Shown here: positions 1-5,302 of the stretch, in pieces
Position numbering within the stretch: position 1 is the stretch's first letter
Layout of the letters: each line of letters starts with the position of its first letter
Assembly (NCBI GenBank): GCA_017462825.1
Contig: JAFTQI010000038.1
Coordinates: forward strand, 1 to 5,415
Origin: Clostridia bacterium
GTDB lineage: Bacteria > Bacillota_A > Clostridia > Christensenellales > Borkfalkiaceae
Length of the DNA stretch: 5,415 bases
Direction: 5' to 3'
Program-made: the position numbers and the translations under genes
The notes under the pieces: generated by a model
The model's input: the letters and a program-made list of their open reading frames with translations, nothing else
The model's database searches: none
Told to the model about the DNA's origin: nothing

Positions 1-151
1 AGCCGTAGCCTGCTAAAGACAATGCAAGCTCCGTATCTTCCGTCATTCTGAACGCGTGAAAAGTAAATGCCAAAAAACTGAAGAGCGCGATTGCGCCGGC
101 AAAGATAGCAAGAAAGAGCTCTTTCTTTTTCATTTCTTTCAAATTGTTCAT
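1..151 (-). CDS. N-terminus of an unrecognised membrane protein (runs off the left edge)
   Basis: I do not recognise this gene; only its first 50 codons are inside the window. The reading frame opens with ATG at 151-149. A GGAG ribosome binding site (complement of 158-161) lies six A residues upstream, which supports the start. The protein begins MNNLKEMKKKELFLAIFAGA: a short lysine-rich head, then a hydrophobic stretch at about residues 12-32 (rich in F, L, A and I), then a polar segment with R-M-T-E-D-T-E before the edge. This fits a signal anchor or first transmembrane helix with the basic residues on the cytoplasmic side. The start lies 70 bp beyond the hydA stop on the same strand, and I see no good promoter of its own, so it may be expressed by read-through past the hairpin at 174-220. 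No function can be inferred. A link to hydrogenase is possible only by position. Confidence 0.72.
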   Translation of the reverse strand, partial: MNNLKEMKKKELFLAIFAGAIALFSFLAFTFHAFRMTEDTELALSLAGYG

Positions 152-173
152 TTTTTTCTCCGATATGATTTTG

Positions 174-220
174 TTTCAACGCATACCTGCCCCCGTCAAA
201 AGGGCAAGTATGCGTTGAAA
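174..220 (-). terminator. Hairpin at the 3' end of hydA, without a U-tract
   Basis: Two 19-base arms (174-192 and 202-220) enclose a 9-base loop. They are complementary except at one position (187/207). That position is a G-U wobble in RNA made from the minus strand but a C-A mismatch in RNA from the plus strand, so the structure fits leftward transcripts best. The stem begins two bases after the hydA stop codon. The bases after it in the leftward direction (CAAAATCATATC) do not form a U-run, so it is not a textbook intrinsic terminator. It may be a weak or factor-assisted terminator, or a 3'-end-protecting stem that separates the abundant hyd message from the downstream membrane-protein gene. 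Confidence 0.5.
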
Positions 221-221
221 T

Positions 222-1988
222 TTAGTCCTTAAATCTTTCCTTTGCCGCATAGCTCGTATGTAACAATTTATGCGCTTTGTGGGAGTTCGGTTCGTCCAAA
301 TATTGCTCGTAGAGCGCGATGATTTGCGGGTTCTTATGCGAAGCGCGCAAGGGCTTGGATTCGTCTTCTTGATAAAGTGCAGCCGCACGTTTTGCTTTGA
401 ACGTATCCAAAATATCGCTAGCTTCGTTTGGCAAGAAGCAAGGCTTTACGAACGGTTGACCGCCGCCTGCAATACAACCGCCGGGGCAACCCATGATTTC
501 GATGAAATGATATTCGCTCTTACCGTTTCGAATTTCGTCAAGTAACACTTTTGCGTTCTTCATACCATGCGCGACTGCCACTTTGATTTCTTTACCGCCA
601 AGCGTGTAGCTTGCCGTTTTAATTCCGTCAAAGCCGCGTACTTCTTTAAGCTCCGCTTTGCCAAGTTCTTCGCCCGTAAGCTTATACGCCGCCGTACGCA
701 GCGCCGCTTCCATAACGCCGCCCGTCGTGCCGAAGATAACGCCTGCGCCCGTGTAGTCGCCAACGATATCGTTATCGAATTCCGCGTCGGGAAGTTTTAC
801 GAAGTTGATTCCCGAACGTTTGATAAGTTTCGCGAGTTCTCTCGTCGTAAGTACTGCGTCAACGTCTTTCAGTCCGTTTACGGAAAGTTCGGGACGTTCC
901 TTTTCCGATTTTTTCGCCGTGCAAGGCATAATCGAAACGACGAACATATCTTTCGGGTCGATTCCGTTCTTTTCACAATAGTAGCTTTTCAAAATCGCAC
1001 CGAACATTTGGTGAGGGGATTTGCAGGAAGACAAGTGGGGCAAAAGATCGCCGTAGTTGTATTCCGCATAATTAACCCAACCGGGGGAGCAAGACGTAAT
1101 CATCGGTAATTTGCCACCGTTTTGGATTCTATCCAACAGCTCGGTCGCTTCTTCCATAATCGTAAGGTCGGCTGCGAAGTTGGTGTCGAATACCTTTTTA
1201 AATCCAAGACGTTTCAACGCTGCGACCATTTTACCCGTTACGAGCGTACCGATAGGCATATCGAATTCCTCGCCGAGCGCCGCGCGTACAGCGGGGGCGG
1301 TTTGTACAACGACGTACTTGCCCGCTTTCATCGCTTCGTCTACCTTGTCGATTTCGGAAACTTCCATCAGCGCGCCCGTAGGGCAAACGCTAACGCATTG
1401 TCCGCAAAGGATACAAGGGGAAGAAGCAAAACTTCTATTTTCCGCCGGCGCAACAATGGTGTTAAAGCCGCGTTTTTCAAAACCGAGAATGCCGAGTCCG
1501 TGCGCGTTTTTGCATCTTGCAACGCATCTACCGCAAAGTACGCACTTAGACGTATCACGAACGATAGAGGGGGTAAGGCGGTCGATCGTCGTAGGCGTTT
1601 GTTCGCCTTCGTACATATTATCACGTGCGCCTGTCACTTTCGCTACGTGCAAAAGTTCGCATTTACCGTTTTTATCGCATTGTTGACAGTTCTTATTATG
1701 GTTGGAAAGAAGCAATTCAACCGAAGTTCTTCTCGCTGCCGTTGCTTTAGGGGAAGAAATGGTGATTTCCATACCTTCGGCAACGGGATAAACGCAGGAC
1801 GCTACAAGTCCGCGCGCGCCCGTCGCTTCAACGAGACACACACGGCAAGAGCCTTTCGAACATTCGCCGTGGTTGTAGGTGCAAAGGGAAGGAATCTCAA
1901 AGCCGCATTCTTTCGCTGCTTCAAGAATAGTCATACCTGCTTCTACTTCAAAAGGGATACCTTCAATTTTAATATTCACTTTGGACAT
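222..1988 (-). CDS. hydA: [FeFe] hydrogenase catalytic subunit HydA of the trimeric NADH/ferredoxin hydrogenase
   Basis: This 588-residue subunit carries the H-cluster and makes or oxidises H2 in the cytoplasm. Domains in order: an N-terminal [2Fe-2S] ferredoxin fold (residues 1-78; C36, C48, C51, C65); a NuoG-like His-Cys3 [4Fe-4S] site (H97, C101, C104, C110); two [4Fe-4S] motifs (C149/152/155/159 and C192/195/198/202); the H-domain (about 225-520); and the small-subunit domain (about 530-585). H-cluster motifs are L1 TSCSPGW (298-304), L2 MPCTAKKSE (354-362, C356) and L3 EIMGCPGGCIAGGGQP (497-512, C501 and C505). L1 has Ser where the classic motif has a second Cys. Residues matching the Clostridium pasteurianum CpI proton path (C300, E280, E283, S320) are present. 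The C-terminal [2Fe-2S] extension described for Thermotoga HydA is absent. The start has AGGAGG six bases upstream. It is the last hyd gene, 13 nt after hydB. The family and complex are clear; whether it truly bifurcates is inferred from the subunit set. Confidence 0.96.
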   Translation of the reverse strand: MSKVNIKIEGIPFEVEAGMTILEAAKECGFEIPSLCTYNHGECSKGSCRVCLVEATGARGLVASCVYPVAEGMEITISSPKATAARRTSVELLLSNHNKNCQQCDKNGKCELLHVAKVTGARDNMYEGEQTPTTIDRLTPSIVRDTSKCVLCGRCVARCKNAHGLGILGFEKRGFNTIVAPAENRSFASSPCILCGQCVSVCPTGALMEVSEIDKVDEAMKAGKYVVVQTAPAVRAALGEEFDMPIGTLVTGKMVAALKRLGFKKVFDTNFAADLTIMEEATELLDRIQNGGKLPMITSCSPGWVNYAEYNYGDLLPHLSSCKSPHQMFGAILKSYYCEKNGIDPKDMFVVSIMPCTAKKSEKERPELSVNGLKDVDAVLTTRELAKLIKRSGINFVKLPDAEFDNDIVGDYTGAGVIFGTTGGVMEAALRTAAYKLTGEELGKAELKEVRGFDGIKTASYTLGGKEIKVAVAHGMKNAKVLLDEIRNGKSEYHFIEIMGCPGGCIAGGGQPFVKPCFLPNEASDILDTFKAKRAAALYQEDESKPLRASHKNPQIIALYEQYLDEPNSHKAHKLLHTSYAAKERFKD

Positions 1989-2001
1989 GGTACGCCTCCT
2001 C

Positions 2002-3885
2002 TTACTTTTTCACGATCGCTTTGAACTTACACGAAGCGATGCACATACCGCACTTGATACACTTATCCTGATCAACCGCGTACGCCGGCAATCTCTTTCC
2101 GGGCGCAATATAATCGGTTTTTACGAACGCGTTCACAGGGCAAGCTCTTGCGCAAACGCCGCAACCGAAACACTTATCTGCTTCGATTTGGTATTGCATT
2201 AAGTTTTTACAAATATGCGCGGGGCATTTCTTGTCAACGATGTGCGCCACGTACTCGTCACGGAAATGTTTGAGTGTGGAAAGTACAGGGTTAGGCGCGG
2301 TTTGACCAAGTCCGCAAAGGGAGTTGCTTCTTACGTTTTCCGCAAGGTTTTCAAGCTCGTCCAAGTCGTCCATTGTCGCTTTGCCGTCGGTGATTTTTGT
2401 GAGTAATTCGAGCATTCTCTTTGTGCCGATACGGCAGGGGGTACACTTACCGCACGATTCATCGCAAATGAATTCCATATAGAATTTTGCAACGTCGACC
2501 ATACAGTTATCCTCGTCCATAACAATCGCGCCGCCCGAACCCATCATCGAGCCTTTCGCAACGAGATTGTCGAAGTCGATGGGGGTGTCAAGATCTTCCG
2601 CTGTCAAGCAACCGCCCGAAGGGCCGCCCGTTTGAATCGCTTTAAACTGTTTGCCGTCAGGGATGCCGCCGCCGATGTCGTAGATAAGCTCGCGAAGCGT
2701 CGTGCCCATCGGGATTTCCACCAAGCCAACGTTGTTGATTTTACCGCCGAGTGCGAATACCTTTGTCCCCTTGGATTTTTCCGTGCCGTGCTTGGAGAAT
2801 GCGTCCTTGCCTTCGCGTAAAATGTAGGGAACGCAAGCGAGAGATTCTACGTTGTTTACGATTGTGGGTTTGTCCCAAAGCCCTTTTACAGCAGGGAACG
2901 GAGGACGGGTGCGGGGCATACCGCGTTGACCCTCGATCGAGTTCAAAAGTGCCGTTTCTTCGCCGCATACGAACGCGCCTGCGCCTAAGCGAAGATGCAC
3001 TCTAAACGAGAAATCCGTACCCAAAATATTGTCGCCGAGTAAACCCAATTCTTCCGCTTGTTTGATAGCAAGGCGGAGTCTATTTACGGCGATGGGGTAT
3101 TCCGCACGCACATAGAAATAACCGTTTTGAGCCCCGATTGCATAGCCCGCAATCATCATACCCTCGATTACAGCGAGCGGATTTCCTTCCAAAATTGAAC
3201 GGTCCATGAACGCGCCGGGGTCGCCTTCGTCACCATTGCATACGACGTATTTTTCTCCGTCGGGCTGCGCGTAGGCAAATTGCCATTTTCTACCCGTAGG
3301 GAAACCGCCGCCGCCGCGACCGCGAAGTCCCGATTCAAGTATTTCGTTGATAACGTCTTGACGGCTCATTTGCAAAGCTCTTGCAAGACCTTGGAATGCG
3401 CCTGCGCCAAGCGCTTCTTCAATTTTTTCGGGATTGATACTGCCGCAACCGTGCAACGCAACGCGCACTTGCTTTTTATAGAAATTGATGTCCTCTTGTT
3501 TCGTTACTTTTTCCGCGGTGTTCGGGTCAACGTAGAGCAATCGGTCGATGACTTCGCCGCCCAAGATATCCTTTTCGAAAATTTCCGCAACGTCATCGAG
3601 TTGGACTAAACGATAGAGGGTATCTTCGGGATAAATTTTAATAAACGGACCTTGCGAGCAGAAACCAAAGCAACCTACTTGATTGACGGTCACTTTCTCT
3701 TGTAAGCCGTACTGTTCTACGAGCTTATTGCATTCCGCAGTAATTTCGTCCGCGCGCGAGGAAAGACAGCCTGTGCCGCCGCAAAGGACGATATGGCGTT
3801 TGCCGTCCGCGCCCGTAAATTTTCCGCTTAAGCAGGAGGCGCATTTTGCGCTGATTTGTTTCAAATCTTCAAAATTCTTAATCAT
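2002..3885 (-). CDS. hydB: NuoF-like flavoprotein subunit HydB of the trimeric [FeFe] hydrogenase
   Basis: This 627-residue subunit is the NAD(H) and FMN module of the hydrogenase and the presumed site of electron bifurcation. An N-terminal thioredoxin-like [2Fe-2S] domain (C35, C40, C72, C76) is fused to a NuoF core. The core shows the glycine-rich FMN/NADH loop GLRGRGGGGFPTGRKW (186-201), the CNGDEGDPGAFMDR segment (216-229) and the [4Fe-4S] site C478-x2-C481-x2-C484 plus C524. A C-terminal tail holds two ferredoxin-type [4Fe-4S] motifs (C572/575/578/582 and C609/612/615/619), preceded by a CPAHICK motif (C554, C559). The last motif ends CKF rather than CP. This fusion layout is that of HydB; in Hnd-type complexes the thioredoxin-like domain is a separate HndB. 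The start codon shares one base with the hydC stop (TGATG), and GGAGG lies 10 bases upstream, inside hydC, which suggests translational coupling. An extra CxxC (C15, C18) precedes the usual [2Fe-2S] ligands; its role is unknown. Confidence 0.96.
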   Translation of the reverse strand: MIKNFEDLKQISAKCASCLSGKFTGADGKRHIVLCGGTGCLSSRADEITAECNKLVEQYGLQEKVTVNQVGCFGFCSQGPFIKIYPEDTLYRLVQLDDVAEIFEKDILGGEVIDRLLYVDPNTAEKVTKQEDINFYKKQVRVALHGCGSINPEKIEEALGAGAFQGLARALQMSRQDVINEILESGLRGRGGGGFPTGRKWQFAYAQPDGEKYVVCNGDEGDPGAFMDRSILEGNPLAVIEGMMIAGYAIGAQNGYFYVRAEYPIAVNRLRLAIKQAEELGLLGDNILGTDFSFRVHLRLGAGAFVCGEETALLNSIEGQRGMPRTRPPFPAVKGLWDKPTIVNNVESLACVPYILREGKDAFSKHGTEKSKGTKVFALGGKINNVGLVEIPMGTTLRELIYDIGGGIPDGKQFKAIQTGGPSGGCLTAEDLDTPIDFDNLVAKGSMMGSGGAIVMDEDNCMVDVAKFYMEFICDESCGKCTPCRIGTKRMLELLTKITDGKATMDDLDELENLAENVRSNSLCGLGQTAPNPVLSTLKHFRDEYVAHIVDKKCPAHICKNLMQYQIEADKCFGCGVCARACPVNAFVKTDYIAPGKRLPAYAVDQDKCIKCGMCIASCKFKAIVKK

Positions 3886-4373
3886 CAGTTGTTCGCCTCC
3901 AACGCTTTATATTCTTCAATAACTTTCGGTACGGCGTCTACGGTAAGTTTGGGGTACACCTTGCCGTTGATGGTAACCGCAGGGGCAATACCGCAAGCAC
4001 CGATACAACGGAGCGCGTCAAGGGTAAAGAGCCCGTCAGCGGACGTTTCGCCCGGTTTGATACCGATAAGCTCGGCAAACTTGTCCAAGATTTGCTGCGC
4101 CCCTTTTACGTAGCAAGCCGTGCCCAAGCATACGCCGATAACGTATTTTCCTTTCGGGGTAAGAGAAAAGAAAGAGTAGAAGGTAACGACGCCGTAAATT
4201 TCGGCAACCGAGATCCCCGTTCTTTCGGATACGAGCTCTTGTACTTCAAGAGGAATATAACCGTATTCCTTTTGAATGTCGCTCAAAATCATCATAAGCG
4301 GGGTTTTTTCTTGGGCGTATCTATCGCAAATTTCAGTGATTTTTTGCACAGCCGCCGCTTGTAAATGAGCCAT
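3885..4373 (-). CDS. hydC: NuoE-like [2Fe-2S] subunit HydC of the trimeric [FeFe] hydrogenase
   Basis: This 162-residue protein is the small electron-transfer subunit of the complex. It has the NuoE/thioredoxin-like [2Fe-2S] fold. An N-terminal helical part (about 1-70) carries the family signatures QKEYGYIP and IYGVVTFYSFFSL, followed by the cluster domain with C82-x4-C87 (VCLGTACYVKGA) and C123-x3-C127 (RCIGACGIAPAV). Length and cysteine spacing match the full-length family. By family knowledge it passes electrons between the HydB flavin module and HydA. The ATG at 4373-4371 has a perfect AGGAGG five bases upstream, and a full-consensus promoter lies just before that, so it is the first gene of the operon. 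Its TGA stop overlaps the hydB ATG by one base. The same fold occurs in NuoE and in formate dehydrogenase gamma subunits, but the neighbours settle the assignment. Confidence 0.95.
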   Translation of the reverse strand: MAHLQAAAVQKITEICDRYAQEKTPLMMILSDIQKEYGYIPLEVQELVSERTGISVAEIYGVVTFYSFFSLTPKGKYVIGVCLGTACYVKGAQQILDKFAELIGIKPGETSADGLFTLDALRCIGACGIAPAVTINGKVYPKLTVDAVPKVIEEYKALEANN

Positions 4374-4410
4374 AATTGCCTCCTATGTATTTATTATGTC
4401 ATTCTTTATC

Positions 4411-4440
4411 ATTATACTATATAAATAAAGGCCTTGTCAA
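4411..4440 (-). promoter_or_regulatory. Consensus sigma-A promoter of the hydCBA operon
   Basis: Read leftward, TTGACA (complement of 4435-4440) is followed by an 18-bp AT-rich spacer and TATAAT (complement of 4411-4416). Both hexamers match the vegetative consensus exactly. The expected start of transcription is near 4404, giving a leader of about 30 nt that contains the AGGAGG of hydC. The leader is too short for a riboswitch. A promoter this strong suggests high basal expression of the hydrogenase, so any control would probably be by a repressor over the promoter or a factor bound just upstream. Confidence 0.88.
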
Positions 4441-4446
4441 TAGGTC

Positions 4447-4475
4447 AATCGATACATTTTTCTCGATATCGATAA
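4447..4475. promoter_or_regulatory. Cluster of TCGATA motifs between the two divergent promoters (candidate operator)
   Basis: Three copies of TCGATA begin at 4449, 4463 and 4469. The first lies in the palindrome ATCGAT (4448-4453). The second and third form the overlapping palindromes CGATATCG (4464-4471) and TATCGATA (4467-4474). The cluster sits immediately upstream of the hyd -35 box and about 20-50 bp upstream of the acetyltransferase -35 box, where a DNA-binding protein could affect either promoter. I cannot match it to a known regulator. In AT-rich DNA a hexamer can recur by chance, so this remains a candidate. Confidence 0.35.
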
Positions 4476-4495
4476 ATTTTTTCTATTTAGAACTC

Positions 4496-4524
4496 TTGTT
4501 TTTTGTGATAAAATATGCTATAAT
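4496..4524 (+). promoter_or_regulatory. Promoter of the ElaA-like gene, placed for a leaderless mRNA
   Basis: TTGTTT (4496-4501), a 17-bp spacer ending in an extended -10 TG (4516-4517), and a perfect TATAAT (4519-4524) form a strong rightward promoter. Only six bases (ATCCTT) separate the -10 box from the ATG at 4531, so transcription should begin at or within a base or two of the start codon. There is no room for a ribosome binding site. Confidence 0.82.
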
Positions 4525-4530
4525 ATCCTT

Positions 4531-4989
4531 ATGGATATCATTGTGAAAAAATTTGAGGAACTCGACGTTAACGAGTTATATGAAATTATGCAAGCGCGCG
4601 CTGCGGTGTTTGTAGTGGAACAGGACTGTGCCTATCAAGATTTAGACGGCGTGGATAAAGAGGCTTATCACATTTATCTTCGCGACAACGGGAAAATTGT
4701 GGCGTACTTACGCGTTTTGGATAAGGGAAAGCGGTTAGACGAAGTATCCGTCGGGCGTGTGATTTCCTTGAAACGCGGTTTGGGACTTGGCAAAACGTTG
4801 ATGCAAGCGGGATTGCAGGTCGCGAAAGAAAAATTCGGCGCAAAAATTGTGAAAGTGGGGGCGCAAGTGCAAGCAAAGGGCTTTTATGAGAGCGTAGGAT
4901 TTAGGCAAGTTTCGGGGGAATATGATGAAGACGGTATCCCACATATTTATATGATTTACGAAGAAAACAACGGGACAGGCACGAGTTGA
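4531..4989 (+). CDS. elaA: ElaA-like GNAT-family N-acetyltransferase
   Basis: This 152-residue protein is a single GNAT domain that should transfer an acetyl group from acetyl-CoA to an amine; the physiological substrate of ElaA proteins is not known to me. The N-terminal segment LYEIMQARAAVFVVEQDCAY (16-35), followed by QDLDGVD, is the ElaA signature. GRVISLKRGLGLGKTL (75-90) contains the acetyl-CoA pyrophosphate-binding RxxGxG loop (R82-G87). FYESVGF and EYDEDGIPHIYM near the end are also typical. Length matches the E. coli protein (about 153 residues from memory), and the alignment needs the N-terminal strand, so the ATG at 4531 is preferred over the internal Met20. There is no Shine-Dalgarno sequence; the -10 box ends six bases before the ATG, which predicts leaderless translation. 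The gene is divergent from the hyd operon and ends just before a strong terminator, so it is probably monocistronic. Confidence 0.92.
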   Translation: MDIIVKKFEELDVNELYEIMQARAAVFVVEQDCAYQDLDGVDKEAYHIYLRDNGKIVAYLRVLDKGKRLDEVSVGRVISLKRGLGLGKTLMQAGLQVAKEKFGAKIVKVGAQVQAKGFYESVGFRQVSGEYDEDGIPHIYMIYEENNGTGTS

Positions 4990-4993
4990 AAAG

Positions 4994-5045
4994 AATAATT
5001 AAAATAAAAAACACGCCAAGCGGCGTGTTTTTTATTTTAATTATT
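4994..5045. terminator. Bidirectional intrinsic terminator with a perfect 24-bp stem
   Basis: Arms 4994-5017 and 5022-5045 are perfectly complementary around the loop AAGC (5018-5021). The core is the GC-rich ACACGCC/GGCGTGT stem, flanked by an A6 run on the left and a T6 run on the right, so each strand has a hairpin followed by a U-run. It begins four bases after the TGA of the ElaA-like gene. It also lies just beyond the stop of the leftward fragment at 5054-5238, so it can end transcripts from both sides. Confidence 0.93.
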
Positions 5046-5053
5046 AAACTTTG

Positions 5054-5238
5054 TTAAATTGCAAAAGCTGTATAAACGGCTTGTTCAAATTTTACAGCCG
5101 ATTCGTTGCCTGCTGCGTCGACGATTTTTACGTCTTTGAAAGCGTGAATATACATATCAACCGTATCGTCCAACGATAATAAACCGCGTTCTGCCAATAT
5201 TAAAGTTGCAACAGCAAAATAGAGAGAAATTTTTTCAT
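5054..5238 (-). pseudogene. Frameshifted small gene; segment resembles a serine beta-lactamase/esterase-family fragment
   Basis: Leftward, an ATG (5238-5236) with GGAG five bases upstream (complement of 5244-5247) opens MKKFLSILLLQL and then meets a stop. Shifting frame by one base at the T4 run (complement of 5216-5219) gives a continuous 61-residue reading to the TAA at 5056-5054. It contains FAVATLILAERGLLSLDD followed by TVDMYIHAFKDVKIVD. That segment resembles the helix after the catalytic SxxK and the LDDPV-x-YIPxFK stretch of class C beta-lactamase-like hydrolases. The upstream strands, the SxxK motif and all later motifs are missing, so no enzyme can be made. Another reading is a small exported protein with signal peptide MKKFLSIFAVATLILA, broken by one lost T or a sequencing error. 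The open frame itself extends back to 5287 but has no ATG there. The family assignment is by eye only. Confidence 0.5.
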
Positions 5239-5273
5239 CAGTACTCCAATAAAAATAAATTTTTAGTGAAATT

Positions 5274-5302
5274 GGTATAGCATAATTTTAAATTTGTTAC
5301 AA
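5274..5302 (-). promoter_or_regulatory. Possible promoter of the frameshifted fragment
   Basis: Leftward, TTGTAA (complement of 5297-5302), a 17-bp spacer and TATACC (complement of 5274-5279) make a moderate sigma-A-like promoter. It would start transcription about 29 nt before the ATG at 5238, with the GGAG site in between. The DNA here is very AT-rich, which makes chance matches common. Confidence 0.35.

Noticed and set aside
152..221. A separate promoter for the membrane-protein gene (TTGACG within the hairpin loop region)
   Set aside because: No -10-like hexamer occurs at suitable spacing, and the region is occupied by the hairpin.
1122..2024. Long plus-strand open frame (300 codons) and others at 567-1109 and 1111-1686 opposite hydA
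   Set aside because: They lie wholly or almost wholly antisense to a gene with every expected hydrogenase motif. Their translations are basic, low-complexity and rich in R, F and A, with no recognisable domain. They arise from the codon bias of hydA.
2002..4373. Assigning hydB and hydC to respiratory complex I (nuoF, nuoE) or to an NAD-dependent formate dehydrogenase
   Set aside because: The N-terminal thioredoxin-like fusion and two C-terminal ferredoxin motifs in the NuoF-like protein, with a directly adjacent [FeFe] hydrogenase catalytic subunit, indicate a HydABC complex.
4501..4524. Possible Rex operator (TTGTGATAAAAT) near the ElaA-like promoter
   Set aside because: Only one half-site resembles the Rex consensus. 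The opposite half (TTCACAA-like) is missing, and the bases are already explained by the -35 to -10 spacer.
5210..5260. Reading S-T-D-E-K, upstream of AVATLILAERG in the extended frame, as the catalytic SxxK of a beta-lactamase-family enzyme
   Set aside because: The Ser-Lys spacing is one residue too long, and Lys is two residues too far from the AVATL helix. The frame has no start codon upstream and meets a stop at 5288-5290.
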